This document shows positions 34,497-45,739 of a stretch of DNA of 64,000 nt, in pieces. The DNA is from Incurvaria masculella (lineage: Eukaryota > Arthropoda > Insecta > Lepidoptera > Incurvariidae): the NCBI GenBank assembly GCA_946894095.1, contig OX335656.1, forward strand, positions 5,409,001-5,473,000. Direction: 5' to 3'. The translations under genes were made by a program, and so were the position numbers. The notes beneath the pieces are model-generated. The model was not told the DNA's origin, ran no database searches, and saw nothing but the letters and a program-made list of their open reading frames with translations. How positions within the stretch are numbered: the stretch's first letter is position 1; the number at the start of each line of letters is the position of its first letter.

Positions 34497-35638
34497 CCTT
34501 ACCCTATCTGAAGGACTCGATCAGATACGGGTCCGGCTGTTTGGACAAGAGTACCGAGGGAGTTTGGGTTCAGCCGATCGTCGGCTTCGACCTTCGACGT
34601 TGGACTCGCGGAGGCATGTGGTTAGCTGCAGGAGCGGGCAATGTTTGTTTTCCCGACAAAGTATGTGCGTCCGCTCTTGCGCAGCGAGCGTTCCAAGTAC
34701 CAAGTCGTAATATGCTTCAGAGATCCTAGTTAATTTGGACGGTCCAGACGAAAATCAGGGCTTGATGACACCTCAGGTACTAGCCTGGAGAACTAAGAAC
34801 TGCAAGTGCTTGCAATTGCGCCGGCCTATCCAGCCGCGCAGCAAGCGAATGGATAGATGCATGATGTGCATTGGGAAGTGAGTGTCAGTAAAGGGGATAT
34901 TAGGAACTGTTTCTCCTGTCAGTGTATTCATTTGAAAATAAATGACTGTACTGCAGAATTGTTTCACCCCTCGAGACGGGCCTAGCCCAGTGCAGTCTGT
35001 AACAAAGTGTCATACCTATCAAATAAATAAACAAGGGCCTTGACACTTCCTTCTTTGAAGGCCGACGTACGCCATATGTTGCGCTACATCAAATAAACTG
35101 GCCGTGGGCTGATAAGCGAACAGGGCGCCTTCAGGTTACGCCGAAGACGGGACTTGCCTGGAGAACAAGAAGTGCAAAGCTAGAAGGAGCACAGGAGTTG
35201 ATCCAGCCGCAAACACAAGAACAAAATTAAAAGTCTTATAACTTTGTAAATATGTATCGTATCGAAAAAAATATAATAAAAGTGTGCTGACTGAACAACT
35301 CCGGTACCATACTGGGAGATATGCGAGTCAGCTTATCTGTCGTCCTGAGCTTGGATTGGAACGTTAGCAGCTTTGCGGGCGGTGAGCGTGCTTTACAGAT
35401 CCGGTACCTGTCTGGAGAGCAGGGAGTGGAATTCCTCCACGTGGCGATTTCCATTAAGAGCCAATGCAATATGCGGAGGCGGCAAGACCTACCACAGACC
35501 TACGGGGCTATGGTCCCCGCCTGGACGTTTTCGGGCGTTCAGCGGGAATAGCGTCTCCCTATGCATACACCAACGGTCGGTCACTGGCAGCGTTATATGC
35601 GAAAGCAAATACGACATATAGTCTGCACAAGCGTACTT
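34497..35638. mobile_element. Unclassified 1142-bp insertion inside a SINE
   Basis: Flanked by the 13-bp direct repeat GTGCCTTCGTCTA (34484) / GTGCCTTCGACTA (35639), both matching one site in the SINE, so the intervening DNA is an insertion. It is GC-richer than its surroundings and contains an internal partial repeat (CTTGCCTGGAGAACAAGAAG at about 35153, AGCCTGGAGAACTAAGAACT at about 34781). No terminal inverted repeats, LTRs, poly-A tail or recognised protein. Class unknown; a long target duplication is more typical of target-primed retrotransposition. Confidence 0.55.
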
Positions 35639-35758
35639 GTGCCTTCGACTATCGTTAATTCAATGCTATTGTATCCGATCTTAGTCGGCATTAACCATTG
35701 CACCTAGTAAGTACGGGCACCAACAGCTTTACGTGGAATCAGAACCACGAATCTCTTA
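35639..35758 (-). mobile_element. SINE body fragment, right part of the split copy
   Basis: Continues the SINE of 34386-34496: CTTCGACTATCGTTAATTCA, then CACCTAGTAAGTA and TTTACGTGGAATC. Head missing. Confidence 0.65.
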
Positions 35759-36151
35759 GTCAGCTCTTGGGACTTACACGGTAATTACGACTTGCACGGT
35801 AAGAAATGCAGTGGACCCAATTGTATTATTTTTACGTGTCGGAACTCACATAGTACAGTACATGGATGCATACTTTATCTCCGCAGTATCAAAATTGTAA
35901 TAGATCATTTTACTAATTAAATAAAATCATCCATTATAATTTTAACAGTTGAGTGTAATTGCACGGAAGCGTTGATTTTCTGCAAATTTTTTTTTTAAAA
36001 CTTACATCAAGTATAGACCAACTTGGACACAGCATCGACTACAGCGAGGAAGATGTATTTTGGTGTAAGACAATACAATGCAGTTGAACCATTTATGAAT
36101 TAATTGATTAATTAATTTGTTTTATGAAAAGCGCGGCCCAGGACCTCTTAA

Positions 36152-36519
36152 GGTCGGCCCGTAAGCATCAGAAAATTTCGCCTCCCATACAAACGTAGTT
36201 TACTAATCATTTGAAAACCACTGTTCCGACTTACTTGATATTTGGTATCTAATATTAGGCTACAAATATCTGTGTCTGCATGTCTTTGTTTTTTCGGTAA
36301 ATGTATTCTGGGTCAAAACACAGAGAAAACAAAATTCGTATAAACATTTTCTTTTTGCTTTCATTTCAATTGGTTCGGATTTTTCAAAAAAACAAAAGCG
36401 TGCAGACACAGATATTTGTTACCTGATATTAGATATAAAATATCAATTTAATTGGAATAGCGGTTTCCAAATGATTATTAAACTACGTTTGTATGGGGAG
36501 CGTAGCTTACGGGGCGTTC
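36152..36519. mobile_element. TTAA-bounded fold-back MITE family 4
   Basis: 368 bp between TTAA at 36148-36151 and TTAA at 36520-36523. Very long inverted arms (about 130 bp each: ACAAACGTAGTTTACTAATC ... AGACACAGATATTTGT) leave a loop of about 100 bp. Non-coding; a transcript would form a long hairpin. Confidence 0.85.
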
Positions 36520-37213
36520 TTAAGATACCCAAAGACGCCCATGAGCTGTCGAACTTTAAAGGCGGCTGCTAAAACCATCCCGGCCATCCAGGTGCTTCTT
36601 CACACCATGTTCGAAGGACCCCAGGTTACACTTGGGGGGAAATACCTCGGTTTCCATCGTTTGTCGACCCTATAGATAAAGGACCTAGAGGATAGATTGG
36701 TTCGGACTGCCTGTTCCGCGTTGTGCAATGGTAGAAATGGGACGGAGGGACAGCGTTCTCCAATGGTATGCAATTATCTCCGAATTCTCCACGGTAAAGA
36801 CGCATATGATAATAATTATTATCCTGAATATTATTATAGTCCTGATAAAATATAGTGACAGGTTTACACTAAGCTCTGGACATGCAACATTAAACAAGAC
36901 ACTACATTGCATGCGAATTTTATAGTCTCCTAACTGCATCGTTTGTTTACAACCAGCATATACGTATTATTTATCGTAGGTATGTGTCCAAACATTGAGA
37001 AATATGCTTATGAAGGACCGTGTGTACGGACTGACTAAATTTTAATTTAAAATCCGTGAGCAATGCAATATTGTGACAAACTTTGTATAATAATGCCTCT
37101 CGCACTGCCAATTCTTTGGTATAAATACGAGAAACAGTGCTTATTGGTTATCGAAATTCGTTGTGGTTATTTTTAAATATGAAATAAATGTTGTTTTACT
37201 TACGTACCTGTCA

Positions 37214-37243
37214 ATTTGAACGCAATCGGCTCTTAACACGCCC
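37214..37243 (-). mobile_element. Isolated end of a TTAA element (family 3-like)
   Basis: Complement reads GGGCGTGTTAAGAGCCGATTG next to TTAA (37244-37247), similar to the family 3 end GGGCGTGATAACAGCTGATTG at 60298. The other end was not found. Confidence 0.4.
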
Positions 37244-37374
37244 TTAAGTTTGAACGGAATCCTTAGGGCGCAAGACCTACTCGCACTTGTCCGGTATTTT
37301 TGTAGTCAACAACTCTAAACGAATGACCCTACAGCATTAACATCTCCTGTACGCTCAACGCTAAGAAGGAACGG

Positions 37375-37440
37375 TGTTAGGGGTGCGGGGCGGGTGTAGG
37401 TGGGCGGCGGAGGGAGCGAGCTGGATGGGGAAGGGGGTTG
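37375..37440 (+). repeat. G-rich tract
   Basis: Runs such as GGGGTGCGGGGCGGG and GGGGAAGGGGG. Could form G-quadruplex on the plus strand. Lies in a non-repetitive moderate-GC patch (37320-37600). Confidence 0.5.
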
Positions 37441-38094
37441 TTGTTGCTGTTTGATTTATTGCTTTCTTAATAAATGTTTCGTAGGTGGAACCCAATGCTG
37501 TGCATTTCTCAAGCTGCCGCCTCGAAGCACTCAGCCGGGGTTGTAAATAGGTCGAGGTAACGTTGGAACACGTCGGGGGAAGAGCTGGTTACTCACTTAA
37601 ATTATGGCCCCTTAAGTAAAATATGCTTTGGCCTTAAAATAACTTAGTTAAAAATTCTAGTTTTTATTTAAATTTAAACCAAAGTTATTTAAACTACAAT
37701 GCATACAAAATGTTAATATTGTCTACCAATAAGTACCCGAAGGACAACATTCTATGGAACATTCCTTGTGAGATGATGTCAACAGGAGTCACCGCTGGGA
37801 ATAGTTTATTCAATTATTCACGGGACTCATGATGAAAAAAAAATATTAAAATATTTCACCCATTCAAGCAGTTTAAGTTGTAATTCACATTTGGATGAAC
37901 TGTCAATCGTCGGCTCAAAACGAATATTGAATACACATAAAAACAATGTACGTTCCGTGTTTCGATAACAATAACTTACATTTACTTGTGGGATTACGAG
38001 AGATCAGAACATAGCGAGGATGAGCGATGGCTTCCTATGATCACCCCAAACATCGCGAAATTATATCATCACGAGCAATAAATAATTGGTTCGC

Positions 38095-38250
38095 TCTCCC
38101 TTCCCCCCTTTATTACGCCGCGCGCAGCTAGTACGCGCCGATATAAACCCGGCCCGTGCCGTCTCGACGCGCCGAAAGCGAACTCACGGGCGCGCGCCGA
38201 CGTGCGAGCGCGTCTAGACAGCGCCGACGAGACGCACCTACCTACGTACA
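38095..38250 (+). promoter_or_regulatory. CpG-dense promoter-like segment with TATA box
   Basis: Strong local CpG density (GCGCGCGCCGACGTGCGAGCG-type sequence) in an AT-rich desert, with TATAAA at 38142-38147 followed by GC-rich sequence. On the plus strand this looks like a core promoter and first non-coding exon of a gene beyond the window. No coding exon can be attached to it. Prediction only. Confidence 0.4.
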
Positions 38251-38439
38251 TATCTCCCTTTATCACAAAGGACGGAAGGAAATTGGGGTCCGCTCACAAT
38301 GGGGCAGAATGAAAGGGATTTCATAAGGACGGCCCTCGAATGAGTCACCAACACGCTCGGACAATACGCGCGATTAAAAGATATAAATGATACGTTTTTT
38401 TTTCTGTTGGTCTCTCCGAAAAAGCGAATCACTTGGTTG

Positions 38440-39270
38440 CGCAGAGAGGTGCTGTTTTGAATGTAACAAAATGTTCAATAGTTCTAGCTTGGAATAAATT
38501 AATGGTTGAATGTGCTTAACTTCATGTTAACTTGAGATTTAAGGGGATGGTTAGTGTTACTGTAACTAACATTGTATTCAAATGTTTTTTTTTCATAATA
38601 GCTGCTCGGAAGCCTACTTTGACATACGAACGTAACATACTTTTGACCGAGCTACGCAGAGAGGTGCTGTTTTGAATGTAACAAAATGTTCAATAGTTCT
38701 AGCTTGGAATAAATTAATGGTTGAATGTGCTTAATTTCATGTCAACTTAAGATTTAAGGGGATTTTTTTTTTATGTGACTGGACATGGATGGCTAATACG
38801 ACACTTTCTGTCATGGTATTAGCCCAACACACCACATGGGAACTAGGTGCCATGCCAGGACCTTCCTTATATTGCACGGCTACATTGAACTGGATGGAAA
38901 ACACGGACAATTTTCATTGCCGCTTCGACCATCGTTCATCCTATTCGGTGGTACCAACCCGGGCGGGAGTAACCCTACCACCTAGTAAGTAAGGAAGGGG
39001 ACCTACAGTTTAACGTGGAATCCGAACCACGGCCAGCCTCTCTCAACGGTCGAATGGTCACCCATCCAAGACCAGACCGGACCCAGCGTTGCTTAACTTC
39101 GGAGAGCGATCGCCGAAGTGTCGCGCCCCTGGGCCACTGAGGCTGACAAGAATGATGGTTAGTGATACTGTTACTAAAATTGTGTTCAAATGTTTTTTTT
39201 TTCTCATAATAGCTGCTCGGAGGCCTACTTTGACTTGCGAAGGTAGCATATTTTTGACCGAGCTATGCGC
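38440..39270 (+). repeat. 215-bp tandem duplication; second unit interrupted by a SINE
   Basis: Unit 1 is 38440-38654. Unit 2 starts at 38655 with the same CGCAGAGAGGTGCTGTTTTG and runs to about 38762, is interrupted by the SINE at 38763-39147, and resumes at about 39150 (TGATGGTTAGTGATACTG) to about 39270. The order is A-B-A'-SINE-B'. Confidence 0.82.
38763..39147 (-). mobile_element. SINE, 5S-rRNA-headed, full-length reference copy
   Basis: On the minus strand the head reads CAGTGGCCCAGGGGCGCGAC, then TCCGAAGTTAAGCAACGCTG and CTTGGATGGGTGACC. The AGTTAAGCAACG (box A) and GGATGGGTGACC (box C) segments are the 5S rRNA internal control region, giving a type 1 RNA polymerase III promoter. The body from GTGGTTCGGATTCCACG to the end TTAGCCATCCATGTCCAGTC is the one used by the tRNA-headed copies; an A-tail follows (T-run 38764-38772). 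Flanked by short direct repeats (AAGGGGATG / AAGAATGATG). Confidence 0.87.
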
Positions 39271-40835
39271 GAAGCGCGAGCGTGGCGTCTTCGTTTCTAC
39301 TTGGGAAAAGTGCTTTCATATATTTGGCTGCCAACCGCCCGAGTGTTTTACTCTACAGGTCACATTTCTAAACCGATTCCCGTAAAATTTTTGACAATGT
39401 AGCTAGTTGGCGGAGCCATTTTTATACGACTTGTAGGGAAGAAAATCGGGCATATTTGCCCAAACCGAAACGGAGACGCGCTTCTCTCGGCCAATAAACA
39501 CAACCATCATGTGGTTCCATGACTTTCATGATTTCCTTATTTTAAATAATTCTCAGCAATAAAACGTTACTGTTCATTCATGAAAAATAATACAAGATAT
39601 TTTTGATCGGGACATTTCACGAAGTGGCAATGTGAAATTTGGCAATTTTTTCCCGCTAGATTGTTGTTTTAGATCTGTGAATTTAAATAAATGAATGAAT
39701 CCCTTTTATTTAGTTGCTGGGTTAATACTTCTCACTTACACGTTTTACTCGAACTAAAGAATTTCTGATGAATTATTTACCGTTGGTGTCTCAATTAAAA
39801 CGAAACACCCATTAACTGGTGGCACACAGAGCCCCAGGGTAACGGAAAGCTTTCTACAGGCAAGTCTGTTTGAAATGCCTACGTACTGAAGGGAAGCGAA
39901 CGAAACGAGACGACAAAAATAAGCAACAACTCCGCTAGGGCTCCAATCATTTGCTGGTATCAATTAATTAAGTTGATGCAGATGTCTAGGCAGTTCATTG
40001 AAATTAATTTTAATTAATGTTTGAAATACAGTTTTTGGGTGAACTGAAACAAAAACCTCGACACTGCACGAATACACACATACCCTTTTTATTCCATTAC
40101 ACACTCTCCCTATCTTCCTCACCTTTCACACACATATCCTCTCGGTTATTTGTTAAAGGTGTATGATGTAGTTTTTAAGCAATGGAAATACGTTTTATAA
40201 GTCATGATAAGTTTGCTGTGAAGTTTTCCTGTTCAGTTTTTCATTATAATAAATAAATTTGAAAAGGAATGCAAAAATTACCAGTAATGCATAAAGGATA
40301 AGGTTATTTTTATATCAATTCAACTCAAACTGCTGTCAATTACTTGACACTGTGTTTGACACCGACATAAAAAATAACCAAGGTAATGTTAATATCACTT
40401 CTCATCGCTAATTCTATACCGACACTTTACCAATCTTCTATTCCGTAAATTATTGTACACTCTTCATTGAGAGACATTGAATATACAACACAGATGATAG
40501 TAGATGCTACAAGTTTGCATCACTCCATGTTTCGTGTATTTTTGGATGAATTGAATAGCGGACTCGATGGTGCGCCATACAATCTCCGTCACGCTGCAGC
40601 GTCGACCGAGGAAAACTAAACACATTCTGTCATCATTCATCATAGTTTTGTCTCGGGTGACTTATCACAGCAGCGACTGTCCCGAACCCTGCCTCCGACT
40701 ATGGCGTGGAGGATACGCTTCACGCAGATATGAATTAATTAAATCATGGAGAAAAAATAGTTCGAGCACAAACATATTGATATAGATTTAAACATATTAA
40801 TGATATTGATGTATGATTAAATATGGAAAGTTGAA
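39271..40835. other. Intergenic; unique-looking patch 40500-40740
   Basis: No supported exon. The 40500-40740 patch is moderate in GC, lacks repeat matches and might be conserved non-coding DNA. Confidence 0.3.
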
Positions 40836-40913
40836 GGTACACTCCACGCGGTTCACTGAAAGTAACGTGTTCAATCATTAATTAACTTAGACGTGCAATC
40901 GGGTCATTGTTGA
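40836..40913 (-). mobile_element. Partial copy of the 16.3-kb fold-back MITE
   Basis: CGCGGTTCACTGAAAGTAAC and GTGCAATCGGG match the complement of 16350-16420. The second arm is absent. Confidence 0.5.
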
Positions 40914-42312
40914 ATAAAGCGAAAATTGCCGAGATTAGAGTCCGCTGCGTACGAACGAAGATTTTGCTTTCTATTATTTAAGAGGAATTAAAACCATAGC
41001 TTTGATATTTGACTTTTCTATTCATAAAATATGAAGGAATGTTTTGAATGTTTGGAATGTAATTGGATGAATAAAGTTTGAAGGAATGGTGCATTGATGA
41101 AAAATATAGATTCAAACAATCCTGTAAACCAGCACCGGGCACAAAATAGGACTAAAAGGTAAACCAATAAAACGGGCGAAAAGGATGACAGTTAACTCGT
41201 AACGTACGCGTCCATGTGTGCATGCGTCTGATTTCCCTGTGTAGAGGAAGCCTTCTTTGGAGGCAAATTCTTGCGATAAATACGGAATACACTCTCCGGA
41301 ATCCTCTTTGAAACCATTCCGACCTGTTCTGGTGCATTTGTGGATCGCTTATGGAAATGGATATTTTTGTAAGTTTTTTTCGTTAGCGCTGAATTTGGAA
41401 ACTTAAGGGAAGGTTACAATTCGCGCCACTCATTCCGTGTGGCGCTGCGATCGATTACTAGAATACCAAATTAATGTCAAATTCAATTCCTCTCCTGAGA
41501 ATTCTCCGGATTGGCTTACTTTGTTTAATTTGTGAAACGGGCCTACCGATTCTTATATCTACAAATTATGATCGGTAAACAAGAATTATCCTGCCGTTCC
41601 TCTGCCTAACTGCAAGTCTGAATTTCCCCATAATTCGTGTGCAATATTTTCTTCTATTTAATTCATAATATTGCATCGAAGATGTATTCATTGCTAAATA
41701 CAGTTAAAATTAAACGTTTTTTTATTTTAACTGTAATTAATTTTAGAAACAAAGTCAAAGCAGTTGATGCAAATAGATTAAAACTGTGTCGTGTCTTCTA
41801 AATTATATCAACGTCATCTTGCATGTATATACTGACAAAATGGCTGTCTGCGCGTAGGGGACAAAACAGTGGTATATTTCTCGGCCAATTTGTAATTGGC
41901 AAATTGTCTATTTGTATTTTGTTAGTCCTTTATAAATCCAGCAGTCTATAAGGCCTTATAGATAAGGCCTACTTGCTGCTACTTAATTTGGTGTTCATAC
42001 ATGAATAATATTCATCCTGGGCCGAGCTTTTTATAAAGGGAATTGTTAGTTCTATACCCATGGGCGATTTCTAGGTATTCTATATCTTTTTGTTTTCTAC
42101 TAGGCGTCGCTTTTTCAACGAATATGATTCTTGATAATTGAGTTTGACAAATAAATAAACAGTTTCAACTCAAACGAGGCTGGATCTCAAAACCTAGATC
42201 GAGAAAACACTTTTAGTGGTAAGTCCGCCTTTGCGCAGATTCTTAAGTCAAATTTAACTATTCTGTCTTTAATTTCGTCGTGTAATTGCACAATAAAGAA
42301 TTTCTTACTCAC
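40914..42312. other. Intergenic; nothing firmly assigned
   Basis: Region 41150-41340 is moderate in GC and repeat-free. No exon following the candidate donor at 42312 could be identified by eye. Confidence 0.35.
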
Positions 42313-42504
42313 CTTTTGATCTTCACAATGAGAAATCAATTTGTTTTGAAATTCAAAAAAACATTCCATGTAAAAGTTTACAGATCTTGGATAAATTAGA
42401 TGATGTAGATAAATCACATAATGTATTTTTTTAAAATTTAGTTTGTTTAAATTACCCGTAGAAACCAGGTAAGCAATACTAAGGATTAGAAGATACAGGA
42501 ACAT
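42313..42504 (-). CDS. Candidate first coding exon of a small secreted protein
   Basis: The ATG at 42504 opens a frame of 64 codons to a consensus donor (CAAAAG then GTGAGTAAG at 42312). Residues 1-16 (MFLYLLILSIAYLVST) form a convincing signal peptide, and the rest is basic with two Cys. A TATA-like CATATATATACATG lies about 20-35 bp upstream of the ATG, very close for a TATA box. If not spliced, the frame continues to a stop at 42187 (105 residues). No family recognised and no second exon found. A chance open frame remains quite possible. Confidence 0.3.
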
Positions 42505-42880
42505 ACTACATAGGCATGTATATATATGCCTGTCCTCGTCTCACCTAGTAGTGCAGCGTGTGGATTGTCGTCCGTCGGAATGGTCCCCGTGGAAGTATAA
42601 CCCTGCCCGGTGCCCTCCTATAAATCACGTAATGTGTGCGTGTCATACTACTACGTCGCTTGCGTCGCTAAAGCGAAGTTTACATGATGCAGTATACCGT
42701 TTTCGTTTATGTGTAAATTTGAAACAAGCGAAGTTGTTGAAGCACTCAACATTTACTTTAACTGTCGCCTTTTGTTACATTCTTATGTAGCATTTGATGC
42801 AACATTTCTAGACCACGTTGCCGCCATGAGTCAGTACGCCGCCGTTAAGCGATGGTTTTATTGCACTACTCAACTTTAAG

Positions 42881-43248
42881 TTTGAGCGGCTTGTACCCTA
42901 GTGACGCGGGGACTGGCCTAGTGTACCAGAGGCCTGGGTTCAATTCCGACATGCACCAATGTCTTTCTCTTTCCGAGTTCGATAAGTGAATTTCGTCACG
43001 AATGCGAGCTGCTCCGTGGTTCGGAATCCATATTGAACTGTAGGTCTTCCCCTACTTGGATGAAAAGATGGTCGAAGCGGCAAATTAAAAATTGTCCATG
43101 TTTTCCATCCAGTTCAATATAGCCGTGCTCATAAAGGGAAGGTCCTGGCATGGCACCTAATTCCTTCGGGAATGTGGTGTATTGGGCTAATATCATAACG
43201 GTAGTTGTGTGGTATTAGCCATCCATGTCAGGTTGCATGAAAAAAAAA
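42881..43248 (+). mobile_element. SINE, tRNA-headed, near full length
   Basis: TTTGAGCGGCTTGTACCC head (A box damaged), B box GGTTCAATTCC, shared body with a 50-bp internal deletion near 43050, CCATGTCAGGTTGCATG end and A-tail to 43248. Confidence 0.85.
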
Positions 43249-44716
43249 GTACATGTATGTACACACATACTCAAGTAAATATTTTTCATACTAAGAAGGT
43301 ACACTCCACGGAATGTGGTATACATGTATGTATAATCGACCGTAATACTTACTTTAATTAGAATAATAAAATTATAAAGTGTAAGTATCACACTATTTCG
43401 AAAGTGAAATAGAACATTCCTGCCGCAGGACTGGATAGCTGATGGAGCCAAGAATTGACGGACGGGAGTAACTATTTGTATTGCATCAGCAACTTTGTTA
43501 GATATAAGTAATTCGTACTGAAGGATGCTGCTTATTTTTTTCTTCGTTCTTTGTCTTAATCTGTTGCAGAAAATAATTGTTCGTCAGTAGCATTTAGATC
43601 TAAGTGTGTATTTCAAAAAAGACGGAAAAAAATATATGTTATGTAAACTAGTCGTTTGTGGGTTTTTCTTTCCTGAGTTCATCGAGTCCGCGGATCTTTA
43701 AAACGAAAAAGTTGAAGAAAATGAAATTGAAACTAACTGTAATTATCTGTCAACGAGAAAAACGTACCTTTCAACCACATAATCCAAAATGTATTTAAGT
43801 CTTGGCAGAATTTATTCTTCCGAGAAAAACCCAAAATAAAAAAGGAATTATTTCCACAATTATTCCCATGACTGAAAACGTAAACGCGACGGTCCCTTAC
43901 GCCATGTAAACGCTCCATAAGGTCGTGCGGGTTCTATAAAAAGTGTAAAGAGCTGGGATGATATATTTTATGGTCGCTAGTCAGATTGACGTCATTGTGA
44001 GCGACGTGCATGCAGTGAATATGAATATAAAATACGCTATTGACCCCGCACAATACAATGCGACTCAATACAAAGCCGAGTATTAAAACTCTATCTGCAT
44101 GGACCGGTCATGAAACGGTATTTTAATACCAAAAACCGGCCAAATGTGATCTGGACTGGCATTTTCATTGCATCATTGCATTTTTTTATTCGTATTTTAA
44201 TATTGGCTTCTAAACCGAAGAACATAAGAGGTCGATTTTTGCTTCGAAAATTAGCTAACTTTTGTATCTAAGACCTACAAAAAAATCGTCTAGAAAAACA
44301 ATAGGTACCGGATGCGTAGAATGGAATTTATCAATTAATCGTAAAAAAGTATTGTTTTTCGTGTCGGAATATTTTTTTTGTTAAGCGCAAGTTACGCCAA
44401 TGCTATTAAATAGTTGTAAATATTAATTGAGTGATTTTGTTTTATCGTTTATATTGTGTTATTTTTTGAGGCTGTTTTTATAAATTAGATTTATATGTCG
44501 AATGTTTTAAAATTTTAATTAATACCCCATGTTCTTTACTACGATATTGTGTGTGGTCACACGTAAATAAATTAAACTGATAATTACTGTATTTATTAGC
44601 TGCCCGGAACCTAGGAAGTATTAACTATTGTGGTATTTTGTATAGAGGTTGTGCCCCTGTGTTGAATGTGTATTATCAGTCACTTGTGGTTTATGTTAGG
44701 GCCAACTCAGTTTAGC
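43249..44716. other. Intergenic, nothing recognised
   Basis: AT-rich; no supported exon or matched repeat. Confidence 0.4.
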
Positions 44717-45024
44717 TTTTTTTTTTATGTGACTGGACATGGATGGCTAATACCACAAGTGCTGTCATGGTATTAGCCCAACACACCACATGGGAACTAG
44801 GTGCCATGCCGTTCATCCAATGCGATGGTACCAACCCGGGCGGGATTAACCCTACCACCTAGTAAGTAAGGAAGGGGACCTACAGTTTAACGTGGAATCC
44901 GAACCACGGCCAGCCTCTCTCAACGGTCGAATGGTCACCCATCCAAGACCAGACCGGACCCAGCGTTGCTTAACTTCGGAGAGCGATCGCCGAAGTGTCG
45001 CGCCACTGGGCCACTGAGGCTGAC
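44717..45024 (-). mobile_element. SINE, 5S-rRNA-headed, with internal deletion
   Basis: Nearly identical to 38763-39147 in head and 3' end, but about 90 bp of the body between ATGCC (44810) and GTTCATCC is missing. The A-tail (T-run) is at 44718-44727. Confidence 0.86.
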
Positions 45025-45323
45025 ACCATTACATTACATTTTTACAAGTTTCTATTCAACTTGTTTGCTTCCAGTTTTATTAGGCTCTGCTCAAATAAGG
45101 ACGGTCGTGTCCCGGCGTCACCTAGTTCTTACGTGAGTTATACGTCCAGTTATCATGTATGCATCCGCGATATTAGCCAGTCATGCTAACAAATAGAAAT
45201 AATTATAAAATAGCCGCCAGTGGCCACATCCGCAAAAGTGACCAGAGACACATGGCTCTACCGCGCCACAGAATAAGTAAAGGCTCGCGTCGACTGGGGG
45301 CGCGCCGAAATGAGTCGAGACGT

Positions 45324-45607
45324 AAAAAAAAACCGGCCAAGTGCGAGTCGGACTCGCACACGAAGGGTTCCGTACCATCGTAAAAGATCCAAAACAATCG
45401 TTTTTAACCCCTTTAATTTTAATTACTTTTTAATTTTACCTATGTGTTGTTATAGCGGCAAAATAAATACACACTCTGTGAAAATTACAGCTGTCTATCT
45501 GTTAAGGTTACTGAGATACAGCCCTGTGACATACGGACGGACGGACGGACAGCGGAGTCACACTAATAGGGTTCCCTTGACACCCTTTGGGTACGGAACC
45601 CTAAAAA
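45324..45607 (+). repeat. Common lepidopteran short repeat (CGGCCAAGTGCGAGTCGG type), copy 1
   Basis: Begins AACCGGCCAAGTGCGAGTCG, contains an ACGGACGGACGGACGGAC tract (45533-45551) and ends GGGTACGGAACCCTAAAAAA. Familiar from many moth genomes. Inverted copy at 55290-55527. Confidence 0.75.
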
Positions 45608-45739
45608 ACGGCCGATTTTATTAGGCTCTAAAAACCTAGATTGCACGGAAAAATAAAGAGAAAACAAAAAAAAAAACTCAACAACATCATAGTCAAGTGA
45701 AGTTACAAATCATGGTTAATTTTAAATCTTGCAAATAGA

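Noticed and set aside
39060..39130. Possible genuine 5S rRNA gene
   Set aside because: Only the internal control region is 5S-like; the 5' part differs and it is joined to the SINE body, as in several other copies.
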